Counted from the first letter of the stretch, positions 1-8,777 are shown. The stretch is DNA of 64,000 bases from Hyphomicrobiales bacterium (GCA_900469345.1 UBWZ01000012.1:124001-188000); one strand, 5' to 3'. A program made the numbers and translations. The notes: a model not told the origin generated them from the letters alone.

Positions 1-768
1 CGGGCCGTGGCGCAGCGTTTCGCGCCCGCGCTCGGCCATCACCTCGATCGGCAGACATCCGTCGAAATAGGGCGTTCCCTCCCACTCCTTGAAGCCGACC
101 GTGTCGCCGCCGATGAGGGCGTCGATAAAGGCATTGTACTGCTTCTGGTCCATCGGGCAGTTGATATAGTCCTTGCCGTTGCCGCCCGGACCCACCTTGT
201 CGTAGCGCGACTGGTGCCAGCAAATATTCATGTCGATCGAATCACGGTGGACGATCGGTGCGATGGCATCGAAGAAGGCGAGGTGGTCTTCACCGGTCTG
301 CGCCTGGATGGCAGCGGCGAGAGCCGGCGAGGTGAGCGGCCCGGTCGCGACGATGGCGAGGTCCCACTCGGCCGGCGGCAGCGCGGTGACCTCTTCGCGG
401 ACGACGGTGATCAGGTCATGGGCATCGATCGCGGCGGTCACAGCCTCGGCAAACCCATCGCGGTCGACGGCCAGGGCACCGCCGGCCGGAACCTGGTTGC
501 GGTCGGCACAGGCCATGATCAGGGAGTTGGCGAGACGCATTTCCGCATGAATGACGCCGACGGCATTGGCTGTCGCATCGTCCGACCGGAAAGAGTTGGA
601 ACACACAAGCTCGGCAAGACTGTCCGTCTTGTGGGCGTCCGTGCCGCGCACGCCGCGCATTTCGTGCAGGATGACGGGTACGCCGGTCTCGGCAATCTGC
701 CAGGCGGCCTCGGAACCGGCAAGGCCGCCGCCGATGACGTGGATAGGGGAAAAGGGACTGTTGCTCAT
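1..768 (-). CDS. trmFO: Methylenetetrahydrofolate--tRNA-(uracil-5-)-methyltransferase, partial (N-terminal part)
   Basis: The protein reads inward from ATG at 768 and stays open to the left edge, so the C-terminal part lies outside the window. TrmFO uses FAD and methylene-THF to make m5U54 in the tRNA T-loop. The first residues contain the dinucleotide-binding motif [13 protein letters not shown]. They are followed by family blocks [19 protein letters not shown] and [10 protein letters not shown], and later [11 protein letters not shown]. This is a strong family match, and TrmFO replaces TrmA in many alphaproteobacteria. A hairpin terminator at 808-831 isolates it from the DUF1127 genes transcribed toward it on the same strand. 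Confidence 0.95.
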   Translation of the reverse strand, partial: MSNSPFSPIHVIGGGLAGSEAAWQIAETGVPVILHEMRGVRGTDAHKTDSLAELVCSNSFRSDDATANAVGVIHAEMRLANSLIMACADRNQVPAGGALAVDRDGFAEAVTAAIDAHDLITVVREEVTALPPAEWDLAIVATGPLTSPALAAAIQAQTGEDHLAFFDAIAPIVHRDSIDMNICWHQSRYDKVGPGGNGKDYINCPMDQKQYNAFIDALIGGDTVGFKEWEGTPYFDGCLPIEVMAERGRETLRHGP

Positions 769-807
769 GGCCGGGTGTTATCACGACGACCGCGAGACCG
801 GAATCAA

Positions 808-831
808 AAAGGCACCCGTAAAGGTGCCTTT
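808..831 (-). terminator. Rho-independent terminator after the DUF1127 gene
   Basis: A perfect 9-bp stem (808-816 with 823-831) has a 6-nt loop. On the minus strand it is followed by a run of five T. It ends transcription of the DUF1127 gene at 902-1045 before trmFO. Confidence 0.8.
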
Positions 832-901
832 CGTCATTCACGATCGCCGTATTTTGCCTCGGCCGCTGCTGCATCTGCTGCGCGGCCGCCTTGCGGTCCG
901 A

Positions 902-1045
902 TTAACGGAAGGAACGGGAAGCGATGTGGCGGATGTCGTAACGGGTCAGGCCGATATCGCTGAGAGCCTGGTTCGACAGGTTGCCCAGTTCATTCATGGT
1001 ACGGCGGTAGCTGATCCAGTTCTTTGCGATGCGGATCGGGTTCAT
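902..1045 (-). CDS. DUF1127 microprotein (47 aa), copy 1
   Basis: This is a short basic protein beginning MNPIRIAKNWISYRRT and ending with the DUF1127 core LSNQALSDIGLTRYDIRHIA. It starts at ATG 1045 behind a GAGGAAAC-type ribosome site 6-7 nt upstream. It has its own candidate promoter (1139-1166) and a strong terminator (808-831), so it is probably monocistronic. DUF1127 proteins of 45-50 aa are abundant in Rhizobiales. From published work some bind RNA and affect phosphate or stress metabolism; which of these roles applies here is unknown. A second DUF1127 gene lies directly upstream on the same strand. Confidence 0.9.
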   Translation of the reverse strand: MNPIRIAKNWISYRRTMNELGNLSNQALSDIGLTRYDIRHIASRSFR

Positions 1046-1138
1046 GGTGGTTTCCTCAAGAAGCTTGTCCCGGTGATCTGTTTGTCCCCGGCGATGGCGT
1101 TCTTATACATCCGCACAACAATAATGTGCAGTGCAAAA

Positions 1139-1166
1139 AATATGCGACTGCCATGCATTTGTGCAA
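1139..1166 (-). promoter_or_regulatory. Candidate sigma-70 promoter for DUF1127 copy 1
   Basis: On the minus strand TTGCAC (1166-1161) is separated by 16 nt from CATATT (1144-1139). It lies about 94 nt upstream of the start codon at 1045. Both hexamers are close to the alphaproteobacterial consensus. The start site has not been mapped. Confidence 0.45.
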
Positions 1167-1271
1167 TGCGTTGACGCTTTTTTCGCCGAAGGCTGAAAAT
1201 AAAGCATCTCGTTTCGGCAGGCGGGAAAGTTTGAGGATGGCTGTTCAGGAGCGACTGGGCACAAACGAAAA

Positions 1272-1291
1272 ACGCCTCCCGAAGGAGGCGT
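1272..1291 (-). terminator. Terminator after DUF1127 copy 2
   Basis: An 8-bp perfect stem (1272-1279 with 1284-1291) closes a CGAA tetraloop. On the minus strand it is followed by a T-rich stretch. It sits about 30 nt past the stop of the gene at 1322-1468. Confidence 0.8.
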
Positions 1292-1321
1292 CTTTAAAGG
1301 TTTAGGTGCTGGAAATGCGGC

Positions 1322-1468
1322 TTAGAAGCCGACTGCAGTCCGTGCAACGCGACGGATGTCAGCGCGGCCGATGCCGAGATCCGAAAGTTCGCGGTCGGTC
1401 ATGCGGCCGAGTTCAGTTACGGTTTCGCGGTACTTGCGCCAGCTGGTGAGCTTCTTTGCAATGTTCAT
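1322..1468 (-). CDS. DUF1127 microprotein (48 aa), copy 2
   Basis: The protein MNIAKKLTSWRKYRETVTEL... continues with the DUF1127 signature RELSDLGIGRADIRRVART. The start is ATG 1468, which has an AAGGA ribosome site at suitable spacing; the longer reading frame upstream has neither a ribosome site nor family similarity. It differs from copy 1 in sequence, so it is a paralogue rather than a recent duplication. A three-hairpin small RNA lies about 200 nt upstream on the same strand. A possible -10 (TATATT, minus, 1534-1529) suggests a separate promoter, but its -35 is weak. Confidence 0.9.
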   Translation of the reverse strand: MNIAKKLTSWRKYRETVTELGRMTDRELSDLGIGRADIRRVARTAVGF

Positions 1469-1664
1469 GATCGTGTCCTTTTTCGGTGCCTGGCCGGCTC
1501 TTGTGTCCGGCTTGATCTGATGCATCCGAATATATGCTGCGCCGCGAAAATGAACAGCGCCCATTGCGTATGCCACCTATGCACCAGCTGCATTTCAAAC
1601 CGATTAACTGTGCAGATAGGCGAGGCAGGTTGCCGGATTTTTGGGCGTTCTTGACCGCAAAAGC

Positions 1665-1798
1665 CCAAATAACAACGCCCACCGGGGGAGGAGGATCCGG
1701 TGGGCGTCGTTGTAACGACTGGCAATCGGGAGGAGGATTGTCGCCAGTCTCATCGAGACAGCACTGGGAGGAGTGCGCAGCTCGAATTCGTTATGCAT
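1665..1798 (-). ncRNA. alpha-r14 (NfeR1)-like small RNA with three CCUCCUCCC-type anti-Shine-Dalgarno loops
   Basis: Read on the minus strand, this intergenic stretch folds into three consecutive hairpins. The first is at 1761-1776 (5-bp stem, loop CCTCCC). The second is at 1717-1749 (7-bp outer stem plus 4-bp inner stem, loop CTCCTCCC). The third is at 1675-1707 (11-bp perfect stem, loop containing CCTCCTCCC) and is followed by TTGTTATTT, a terminator. Three terminal loops exposing the complement of a ribosome-binding site are the hallmark of the rhizobial alpha-r14 family and of the related cuckoo RNAs. The 5' end is inferred to lie near 1798; no clear promoter could be fixed. Confidence 0.8.
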
Positions 1799-2151
1799 CT
1801 TTACCGGGCACGGAGCCGGCAGCATCCCTAAAGTCTGGGGTCGCGCCGTCGCGTCGGTGTCTCAACCAGATAGAAGCATTCGCATCGATTGTGCAGTGCG
1901 ATAGCAGAATGAGTGCCATGCATCTCGCGCATGACCCTTTTACAATGCCTTCAGCATAAACATTAGAATTGAATAAAACGTTAACGACCTTGTCCAAGGC
2001 TGATCGCCGCCATGCCCCGAAAGGCCTGCAAACGGCGGCAAACCCGTCGTCCGAACGGCTGTCATTTTTCCTTTGCGCCCGCCGAAACGGGTGATATAGA
2101 GACGCGCGCTCCGGAAGGCCTCAGCGCGAGGGTTTTCGACGCGGCTTGAGC
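1799..2151. other. Gene-free interval before tRNA-Leu
   Basis: About 350 bases lie between the presumed 5' end of the small RNA and tRNA-Leu. The reading frames here are short and lack ribosome sites or recognisable motifs. The stretch should contain the promoters of the small RNA (minus) and of the tRNA (plus), but I cannot assign either with confidence. Confidence 0.5.
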
Positions 2152-2236
<85 letters not shown>

Positions 2237-2381
2237 GAAACGTCTGGCGTGCTTTCCGCATGGGAGACCTGGCGGGCTGAAGCGCTCCAAAGCCGCGGTT
2301 GGTCACTTTGAAGTTCCGGTGGAGTGCTCATTGAAACAAACGGCTGTCTGGGCACCGCCGCCACGATAAGAAGGTATAAAA

Positions 2382-3878
2382 ATGCAGGTTACCGAAACGC
2401 TCGCTGAAGGGCTGAAGCGCGAAATCAAGGTTGTCATCCCGAAGCAGGATATGGCGGCGCAGCTCAACGTGCGTCTCGCCGATGCCAAGGACAAGGTCCG
2501 CATCAACGGCTTCCGCCCCGGCAAGGTGCCGGTTGGGCATCTGAAGAAGATGTACGGCAAGTCCATCATGGCCGAACTCGTCAACGAGATCGTGCGTGAC
2601 CGTCCGGGCCAGATCCTGTCGGAGCGCGGCGAAAAGTCGGCGACCCAGCCGTCTGTCGTGATGACCGAAGATGAAGCCGAAGCAGACAAGATCCTCAACG
2701 CCGAGGCTGACTTCGAATTCACCCTGTCCTACGAAGTCATCCCGCCGATCGAGCTGAAGCCGACCGACAGCCTGACTGTGACGCGCGAAGTCGTCGAGGT
2801 CTCCGAGGACGAGGTCAACGAGCAGATCCTCAAGATCGCCGAAAGCGCCCGCACCTACGAAGCCAAGGACGGCGCTGCCGCCGATGGCGATCGCGTCACC
2901 ATGAACTACCTCGGCAAGGTCGATGGCGAAGCCTTTGATGGCGGCGCTGCGGAAGACGCCGAACTGGTCATCGGTTCGGGCCGCTTCATCCCCGGCTTTG
3001 AAGACCAGCTGGTCGGCGTCAAGGCCGGCGAGGAAAAGCAGATCACCGTAAACTTCCCGGGTGACTATCCGGCAGCCAACCTTGCTGGCAAGGAAGCGAC
3101 CTTCGACATCACCGTCAAGGAAGTGGCAGCCGCTGCGGCAACCGAGATCAACGACGAGCTGGCATCCAAGCTTGGCATCGAATCGGTCGACCGTCTGAAG
3201 GAAATCGTTCGTGGTCAGATCGAAAGCCAGTACGGCAACGTGACGCGCCAGAAGGTCAAGCGTCAGATCCTCGACCAGCTCGACGAGATCTACAAGTTCG
3301 AGACGCCGGCGTCGCTGGTTGATGCCGAGTTCGAAAACATCTGGCGCCAGATCAACACCGACCTGCAGCAGTCCGGCAAGACCTTCGAAGACGAAGAGAC
3401 GACGGAAGAAGAAGCGCGTGCGGAATACCGCAAGCTGGCCGAACGTCGCGTCCGTCTTGGCCTCGTTCTGTCCGAAATCGGCGAAAAGGCCGGCGTCGAC
3501 GTGACCGAGGAAGAAATGCAGCGTGCTCTCTACGCCCAGCTGCAGCAGTTCCCGGGCCAGCAGAAGGAAATCCTCGATTTCTTCCGCAATACGCCGGGCG
3601 CATCCGCATCGCTGCGGGCCCCGATCTTTGAAGAAAAGGTCATCGACAAGCTGCTCTCCGAGATCAACGTGACGGACAAGACCGTGACGAAGGAAGAGCT
3701 GATGGCTGAAGACGCAGAAGACAACGGCGCTGAAAAGCCGGCCAAGAAGGCGTCTTCCAAGAAGAAGGCTGCCAAGGCTGACGCCGACACGGCCGAAGGC
3801 TCCGAGGGCGGCGAAGCTGCCGCTCCGAAGAAGAAGGCTGCGCCGAAGAAGAAGGCTGCCGAGGACAGCGCCGAGTAG
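2382..3878 (+). CDS. tig: Trigger factor, ribosome-associated chaperone and prolyl isomerase
   Basis: The 498-aa protein folds nascent chains at the ribosome exit tunnel. The ribosome-binding signature GFRPGKVP lies at about residues 43-50. An FKBP-type isomerase domain follows at about 165-250 ([14 protein letters not shown], ending [10 protein letters not shown]), then the helical C-terminal substrate cradle. The last 45 or so residues are an added low-complexity tail rich in Lys, Ala and acidic residues, with repeated KKKAA blocks, which most trigger factors lack. The start ATG 2382 follows an AAGAAGG ribosome site. Transcription ends at the terminator at 3900-3930. In many bacteria tig sits next to clpP; it does not here. 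Confidence 0.97.
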   Translation: MQVTETLAEGLKREIKVVIPKQDMAAQLNVRLADAKDKVRINGFRPGKVPVGHLKKMYGKSIMAELVNEIVRDRPGQILSERGEKSATQPSVVMTEDEAEADKILNAEADFEFTLSYEVIPPIELKPTDSLTVTREVVEVSEDEVNEQILKIAESARTYEAKDGAAADGDRVTMNYLGKVDGEAFDGGAAEDAELVIGSGRFIPGFEDQLVGVKAGEEKQITVNFPGDYPAANLAGKEATFDITVKEVAAAAATEINDELASKLGIESVDRLKEIVRGQIESQYGNVTRQKVKRQILDQLDEIYKFETPASLVDAEFENIWRQINTDLQQSGKTFEDEETTEEEARAEYRKLAERRVRLGLVLSEIGEKAGVDVTEEEMQRALYAQLQQFPGQQKEILDFFRNTPGASASLRAPIFEEKVIDKLLSEINVTDKTVTKEELMAEDAEDNGAEKPAKKASSKKKAAKADADTAEGSEGGEAAAPKKKAAPKKKAAEDSAE

Positions 3879-3899
3879 GCCCTGTCTCTTTGAATGTGC

Positions 3900-3930
3900 A
3901 AAAGCCGGATCCGTCCACGATCCGGCTTTT
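3900..3930 (+). terminator. Terminator after tig
   Basis: An 11-bp perfect stem (3900-3910 with 3920-3930) has a 9-nt loop and ends in a T run on the plus strand. It separates tig from the ABC-F gene. Confidence 0.85.
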
Positions 3931-3960
3931 TTGTTAGATCAACCCCCTGAAGTCGTGACC

Positions 3961-5583
3961 ATGATCCGCATCGAAAACATCAGCAAGTCGAACAGCCACC
4001 GCATCCTCTACATCGAGGCCTCGGCGGCGCTGAACCGTGGCGAGAAAATCGGCCTTGTCGGCCCGAACGGCGCCGGAAAGACGACGCTGTTTCGCATGAT
4101 CACCGGCCGCGAGCTCCCCGACGAGGGGCAGGTCGCGGTCGAGAAGAACGTTTCGATCGGCTACTTCAACCAGGATGTCGGCGAAATGGCCGGCCGGAGT
4201 GCCGTCACAGAGGTGATGGATGGCGCAGGGCCGGTCAGCGTCATCGCGGCCGAACTGCGCGAGCTCGAGGCGGCCATGGTCGACCCCGATCGCCTCGACG
4301 AGATGGATGAGATCATCGAGCGCTATGGCGAGGTTCAGGCCCGCTACGAGGAGCTCGATGGATACGGGCTGGAGGCACGCGCCCGCGAAGTGCTGGCGGG
4401 TCTGAGCTTCAGCCAGGAAATGATGGATGGCGACGTCGGCAGGTTGTCGGGGGGCTGGAAGATGCGTGTCGCGCTTGGCCGCATCCTGCTGATGCGGCCC
4501 GACGTCATGTTGCTCGACGAACCCTCCAACCACCTCGATCTCGAAAGCCTGATCTGGCTCGAGCAGTTCCTGAAGGGCTATGACGGAGCGCTGCTGATGA
4601 CCTCCCACGATCGCGAGTTCATGAACCGGATCGTCAACAAGATCATCGAAATCGATGGTGGCAGTCTCACCACCTATGCCGGCGACTACGGATTTTACGA
4701 GCAGCAGCGGGCTCAGAACGAAAAGCAGCAGCAGGCGCAGTTCGAACGCCAGCAGGCCATGCTTGCCAAGGAGATCAAGTTCATCGAGCGGTTCAAGGCA
4801 CGCGCCAGCCATGCGGCGCAGGTCCAGAGCCGGGTAAAGAAGCTCGACAAGATCGACCGGATCGAACCACCGCGTCGCCGCCAGCAGGTCGCCTTCGAAT
4901 TCCAGTCGCCACCGCGGTCGGGCGAAGACGTCGTCAACCTCAAGGGCGTCCACAAGACCTATGGCAGCCGTACCATCTATGATGGGCTGGATTTCATGAT
5001 CCGCCGCAAGGAGCGTTGGTGCATCATGGGCGTCAACGGCGCCGGCAAGTCGACGCTTCTGAAGCTCATTGCCGGCTCCGCCGAACCGGACCAGGGCAGC
5101 GTCGCCGTCGGCGCTAGCGTCAAGATGGGCTATTTCGCCCAGCATGCCATGGATGTTCTGGATGGCGAGATGACCGTGTTCGAATGGCTCGAGTCGGAAT
5201 TTCCCCGCGCCGGGCAGGGGGCGCTGCGCAGCCTGGCCGGCTGCTTCGGTTTCTCCGGCGACGACGTCGAGAAGCGGTGCCGTGTCCTGTCCGGTGGCGA
5301 GAAGGCGCGCCTCGTCATGGCGGCCATGCTGTTTGATCCGCCCAACTTCCTCGTGCTCGACGAGCCGACCAACCACCTCGATCTCGATACCAAGGAAATG
5401 CTGATCAAGGCGCTGGCGGAATACGAAGGCACGATGCTCTTCGTCAGCCACGACCGCCATTTCCTCTCTGAGCTGTCCAATCGTGTGCTCGAACTGACGC
5501 CGGACGGCATCCAGCGTTACGACGGCGGCTACGTGGAATATGTGTCGCGCACCGGCTACGAAGCGCCGGGCCTCCAGGCCTGA
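3961..5583 (+). CDS. ABC-F family ATPase (translation-associated, YbiT/Uup type)
   Basis: The 540-aa cytosolic protein carries two ABC domains and no membrane segments. Walker A motifs are GPNGAGKT (about 34-41) and GVNGAGKS in the second half. Signature motifs are LSGGWKMR and LSGGEKAR, and Walker B regions are LLDEPSNHLDL and LDEPTNHLDL. Between the domains lies a charged linker rich in Gln, Lys and Arg, the part that contacts tRNA in ABC-F factors. Members act on ribosomes in the E site or protect them; the exact subfamily is uncertain. I chose ATG 3961 because the upstream in-frame TTG at 3931 lies inside the tig terminator. The ribosome site is weak. Confidence 0.9.
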   Translation: MIRIENISKSNSHRILYIEASAALNRGEKIGLVGPNGAGKTTLFRMITGRELPDEGQVAVEKNVSIGYFNQDVGEMAGRSAVTEVMDGAGPVSVIAAELRELEAAMVDPDRLDEMDEIIERYGEVQARYEELDGYGLEARAREVLAGLSFSQEMMDGDVGRLSGGWKMRVALGRILLMRPDVMLLDEPSNHLDLESLIWLEQFLKGYDGALLMTSHDREFMNRIVNKIIEIDGGSLTTYAGDYGFYEQQRAQNEKQQQAQFERQQAMLAKEIKFIERFKARASHAAQVQSRVKKLDKIDRIEPPRRRQQVAFEFQSPPRSGEDVVNLKGVHKTYGSRTIYDGLDFMIRRKERWCIMGVNGAGKSTLLKLIAGSAEPDQGSVAVGASVKMGYFAQHAMDVLDGEMTVFEWLESEFPRAGQGALRSLAGCFGFSGDDVEKRCRVLSGGEKARLVMAAMLFDPPNFLVLDEPTNHLDLDTKEMLIKALAEYEGTMLFVSHDRHFLSELSNRVLELTPDGIQRYDGGYVEYVSRTGYEAPGLQA

Positions 5584-5698
5584 CCTGGACCACCCGCACG
5601 CGGCGATCATGCGCGTGCGGGGAACTTCCCGATCCAAGGCGAGTTGGGCGGCGGTCAGACCCATCGGCGCATCCCGCGGCATGGGCCGCGGAGTCCCC

Positions 5699-6424
5699 AT
5701 GAAAATCAAGGCAATCCTCTTCGACATCGACGGTACGCTGGTCGACAGCAACGACATGCATATCCTTGCCTGGGAGGCGGCATTCGCGGATGGCGGGCAC
5801 GCCGTCGACCGCTCCGATATACGTGGCCAGATCGGCAAGGGTGCCGACATGCTGATCCCGTCGCTGCTTCCCGGTCTGGGTGAAGCGGAGCAGGAGGCGT
5901 TGGCGGATCAGCAGGGCGAGGTGTTCAAAAGCAGATACCTGGCCGAGGTCAAGCCGTTTGCGCAGGCGCGCGAGCTGCTGGCGCATGTCCATGCGAACGG
6001 CCAGACGGTGGTGCTGGCCACCTCGTCCTCCTCCGACCAGCTCGAGCACTATCTCGGACTTCTCGATGCGCATGACCTGGTCACTGCCACCACGACCAGT
6101 GAAGACGTCGAGAAGACGAAGCCCGCCCCCGATATTTTCGCAACCGCGCTCGCCAAGCTGCCGGGTCTCCAGCCGGGGGAAGTGCTGGTGGTCGGCGATA
6201 CCCCCTACGACATCCAGGCCGCCAGCAAATGCGGTATCGCAACGGTCGCCGTCCGCTCCGGCGGCTTCGCTGACGAGGACCTGCGCGACGCCGGCGCTCT
6301 CGAGATCTATGACGATGTCGCCGCGATCCTTGCCGACTACGACGGGTCGCCGCTCGGCGCCCCTGGCATGGCGGAGCTGCTTGGCAGTGACGCGGTCGCT
6401 GCTGCGACGAGCCTCCCCGGCTAG
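5699..6424 (+). CDS. HAD-superfamily phosphatase (phosphoglycolate phosphatase-like)
   Basis: The 241-aa protein has all four haloacid-dehalogenase motifs: nucleophile loop FDIDGTLVDSN, motif II ATSSSS, the motif III lysine in KTKPAPDIF, and motif IV VVGDTPYDIQAA. The helical cap between motifs I and II (about residues 20-95) places it in subclass I, with phosphoglycolate phosphatase and beta-phosphoglucomutase relatives. The substrate cannot be read from the sequence. The start ATG 5699 is the first one aligned with the family; the longer frame upstream is non-homologous. It follows the ABC-F gene by 115 nt and ends before a strong bidirectional terminator. Confidence 0.85.
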   Translation: MKIKAILFDIDGTLVDSNDMHILAWEAAFADGGHAVDRSDIRGQIGKGADMLIPSLLPGLGEAEQEALADQQGEVFKSRYLAEVKPFAQARELLAHVHANGQTVVLATSSSSDQLEHYLGLLDAHDLVTATTTSEDVEKTKPAPDIFATALAKLPGLQPGEVLVVGDTPYDIQAASKCGIATVAVRSGGFADEDLRDAGALEIYDDVAAILADYDGSPLGAPGMAELLGSDAVAAATSLPG

Positions 6425-6498
6425 TGCCTGGGTGAGTAATCAGGTTGAGCCGAACCCCTCTGAGGAACTCGGCGCTGGATGTTGAGGCGAATGATACG

Positions 6499-6527
6499 AA
6501 AAAAGCCGGCCCCGGGGCCGGCTTTTT
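6499..6527. terminator. Bidirectional terminator between the HAD gene and the glycine-zipper gene
   Basis: A GC-rich stem AAAAGCCGGCCC pairs with its complement and is flanked by A and T runs on both sides. It can end transcription from both converging genes. Confidence 0.85.
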
Positions 6528-6545
6528 GGCAGGAATGAGCGTCGT

Positions 6546-6908
6546 TCAGTTGCAGGCGCGGATCGTCTCGATGTGCCAGCCGCCGTCGTAGGCATTCGGC
6601 ACCTGGCGGTCTTCGAGCCAGCAGCGCGGCGGCGGCGGTGGTGGCGGCTCCACGTAGCGGGGTCCGCTGTTGTTGACGATGGCGCCGCCGATCAGGCCGC
6701 CGATGACGCCGGCCGCAAGGCCCCCGGCAATCACTCGGCCGGTGTTGTCGTGGCGGCGGTGCTCCCAGCGCGGTGGCGGCGGTGGCGGGCGGCGATGGTC
6801 CCAGCGCGGCGGGCCGTCGTAATATTGCGCGAAGGCATTGCTGGCCGGCAAAAGCGCGGTGCTGAGGGCGGCGGCAAGCGCGAGGGTGGAAAACGCGGTC
6901 TTCTTCAT
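6546..6908 (-). CDS. Secreted glycine-zipper protein, function unknown
   Basis: The 120-aa protein has a clear signal peptide (MKKTAFSTLALAAALSTALL, cleavage after ASNAFA). A Tyr/Pro/Arg-rich segment with runs of proline follows. Next comes a glycine-zipper helix (RVIAGGLAAGVIGGLIGGAI), a second polyproline run and a cysteine-containing C-terminus (two Cys: RCWLED and IRACN). Small proteins of this layout are common in rhizobial envelopes, but I know of no demonstrated function. The gene is monocistronic and converges on the HAD gene. Confidence 0.8.
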   Translation of the reverse strand: MKKTAFSTLALAAALSTALLPASNAFAQYYDGPPRWDHRRPPPPPPRWEHRRHDNTGRVIAGGLAAGVIGGLIGGAIVNNSGPRYVEPPPPPPPRCWLEDRQVPNAYDGGWHIETIRACN

Positions 6909-7037
6909 GGTTGCGTCCCGATGATGCGCCCGTTGGGGCGGGAATCAGATGTCTGACTGCACCATGGCACCGTCGTGCTTAACGGATCTTGAACGGCTGC
7001 GGGGTCTCGCAACCGCCTGCGGCATCGCAAACGAAAA

Positions 7038-7058
7038 AGCCCTGCACGGGGCAGGGCT
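7038..7058 (-). terminator. Terminator after the small secreted protein gene
   Basis: An 8-bp stem (7038-7045 with 7051-7058) has a 5-nt loop. On the minus strand it is followed by five T. It lies 25 nt beyond the stop codon at 7083. Confidence 0.75.
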
Positions 7059-7082
7059 CCGTCTCTGGCTTGGAGGCCGGTA

Positions 7083-7421
7083 TTACTGGTGGATGGTGTA
7101 GGAACCCATGGCGCAGAGGTCCTGCGTGTCTTCCATGTTTTCGAAACCCGAATCGTCCGTAAATTCGAAACGCATGTCGTATTTGCAGACGTCACGACCG
7201 TCGGCGATGGTGATCTTCATGCTTTCGCCGGGTCCGAGTGTATCCTTGCCGAATACATCTTCTTCCCACTCGTCGACCCCGACCGGAGAACTATAGAAGC
7301 GCTCCAGCGTGCCGGTCGTCTTGTTGGTCAGCGTAAAGACGAGATCTTCCGCCTGCGATACAGTCGCCGACGTCAAAATTGCTGCGAGCCCGGCAGCAGC
7401 GGCATAGATTAGCTTTTTCAC
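7083..7421 (-). CDS. Small periplasmic protein, function unknown
   Basis: The 112-aa protein has a signal peptide ending about AEDLV (KKLIYAAAAGLAAILTSATVSQA). The mature domain of about 88 residues looks beta-rich (LVFTLTNKTTGTLERFYSSP...), is acidic, and holds two cysteines (GRDVCKYDM and TQDLCAMG) that could form a disulphide. I chose the GTG start at 7421 because a GAAGGT ribosome site lies 8 nt upstream. It resembles conserved unknown proteins of Rhizobiales; no function is assigned. Confidence 0.8.
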   Translation of the reverse strand: MKKLIYAAAAGLAAILTSATVSQAEDLVFTLTNKTTGTLERFYSSPVGVDEWEEDVFGKDTLGPGESMKITIADGRDVCKYDMRFEFTDDSGFENMEDTQDLCAMGSYTIHQ

Positions 7422-7568
7422 GAATATTGACCTTCACCCCATGATTCACGAAAAACGACATAGCACGCCAGTATAGATCTGCAACAGATCCGGTGGGTAA
7501 TGGTAAATTGGGGTGCGTTGTGCTTTGCAAAGTCGGCGATTGCCGACCTGCATGGCCGGTCCCGGTCA

Positions 7569-8186
7569 TCAGCCTTGGCTCGCGGCCGCATCGTCCTTGG
7601 CGTTGGCGCTCTGATAGGCGGGGCGCAGCGCCAGCCTGCCGAAATACTGTTCGAATGCAGGACGCTTCTCGATGCTTCCAAACCGCAGGCCCCAGCCGAT
7701 CTGCGAGCCGACATAGACGTCGGCTGCGGTAAAGTCGTCCCCGGCGATGTAGGAATTGCTGCGTAGCGCGAGTTCCAGCGTGTTCATCACGTCCTGAAAG
7801 TGGCCATAGCCGACCATGCGCTCCTTCTCCGGCGGGACATCGACGCCGAGCGACCGATTGGTCACGGCGGCTTCCATCGGGCCGGCGCAGAAGAACATCC
7901 AGCGATAATAGCTTGCCCGCGCGTCCGGCGCCGGCGCAAGGCCCGCAGACGGGAAGGCATCGGCCAGATAAGCGCAGATGGCTGCACACTCGGTGATCAC
8001 CGACCGCCCATGGACGAGGCACGGGACCTTGCCCATCGGGTTGATGGCAAGATACCTTTCATCCTTCATGCTCGTGGCGAACTGCAGGACCTCCGTCCTG
8101 TAGGGGACGCCCACTTCTTCGAGCATCCACCGGGCGATCCGCCCTCGTGACATCGGGTTCGTGTAGAGCATTAGATCATCGGTCAT
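7569..8186 (-). CDS. Glutathione S-transferase family protein
   Basis: The 205-aa cytosolic protein has a thioredoxin-like N-domain (about 1-80). This contains the cis-proline glutathione site NPMGKVPCLV and the following VITECAAICAYLADAFP segment. The C-terminal half is helical, with the GST N-capping pattern FTAADVYVGSQIGWGL. The N-terminal TNPMSRG region would hold the catalytic Ser of beta- or Nu-like classes. The electrophile is unknown. The start ATG 8184-8186 has a GGAGGCGAC ribosome site. It stands alone between two minus-strand genes. Confidence 0.88.
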   Translation of the reverse strand: MTDDLMLYTNPMSRGRIARWMLEEVGVPYRTEVLQFATSMKDERYLAINPMGKVPCLVHGRSVITECAAICAYLADAFPSAGLAPAPDARASYYRWMFFCAGPMEAAVTNRSLGVDVPPEKERMVGYGHFQDVMNTLELALRSNSYIAGDDFTAADVYVGSQIGWGLRFGSIEKRPAFEQYFGRLALRPAYQSANAKDDAAASQG

Positions 8187-8258
8187 GCTGTCGCCTCCGT
8201 CGCGTTCTCTTTATGTTCTATTCGGCTTCCCGCGTGAGATCAAGGCCGTCTCGAGACG

Positions 8259-8711
8259 CTACAGCGGCTTGCGGTACTGGATGAAACCGGCGTTCAACGC
8301 GACGCGGTCGTAGAGCCGTCTGGCAGCCGAATTGCTTTCATGGGTCAGCCAGTAGAGGCGGCTCGCATTCTTCTCGCGTGCGAGACTGGCCACCGCCTCG
8401 ATCAGCGCTTCGCCGGTGCCCTTGCCGCGCTGGTTGCCGTCCACGTAGAGATCCTGCAGGTAGCAGGTCCAGTCTGGAAGCCAGCAGGAGCGGTGGAATA
8501 TGGCGTGGACGATACCGACCAGCCTGTCCGTCTCGTCGAAGGCACCAAGGGCGTACATCGGCTCGGCATCATCGAGCAGGCGACTCCAGGTCAGGTCGTA
8601 GACCTCCGCCGGCAGCACGGTGTCGTAGAAGCGAAGATAGGCTTCCCAGAGCGGTGTCCAGGCAGGACGGTCGATCGGTTCAAGCGGGCGCACGGTAATC
8701 GGCAAGGTCAA
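8259..8711 (-). CDS. GNAT family N-acetyltransferase
   Basis: The 150-aa protein has the acetyl-CoA binding motif A in LYVDGNQRGKGTGEALIEAVA (about residues 90-110) and motif B near the C-terminus (LYWLTHESNSAARRLYDRVA). Its substrate (amine or protein) cannot be inferred. The start is uncertain: a TTG at 8711 lies only 3 nt from the GGAAGG ribosome site, whereas the TTG at 8705 has a better spacing of about 9 nt. It sits directly downstream of the icd terminator on the same strand. Confidence 0.85.
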   Translation of the reverse strand: MTLPITVRPLEPIDRPAWTPLWEAYLRFYDTVLPAEVYDLTWSRLLDDAEPMYALGAFDETDRLVGIVHAIFHRSCWLPDWTCYLQDLYVDGNQRGKGTGEALIEAVASLAREKNASRLYWLTHESNSAARRLYDRVALNAGFIQYRKPL

Positions 8712-8727
8712 ATCCCTTCCAAGAAAA

Positions 8728-8753
8728 AACGGCGGAGATTGCTCCCCGCCGTT
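8728..8753 (-). terminator. Terminator after icd
   Basis: An 8-bp stem (8728-8735 with 8746-8753) is followed on the minus strand by six T. It lies 25 nt past the icd stop and immediately before the GNAT start. Confidence 0.75.
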
Positions 8754-8777
8754 CCAATCTAGCCGATTTTTGAAAGC

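Noticed and set aside
3934..5850. A 638-aa minus-strand reading frame opposite the ABC-F gene
   Set aside because: It is the GC-rich antisense shadow of a complete, well-conserved ABC-F protein. It is low in recognisable motifs and has no ribosome site.
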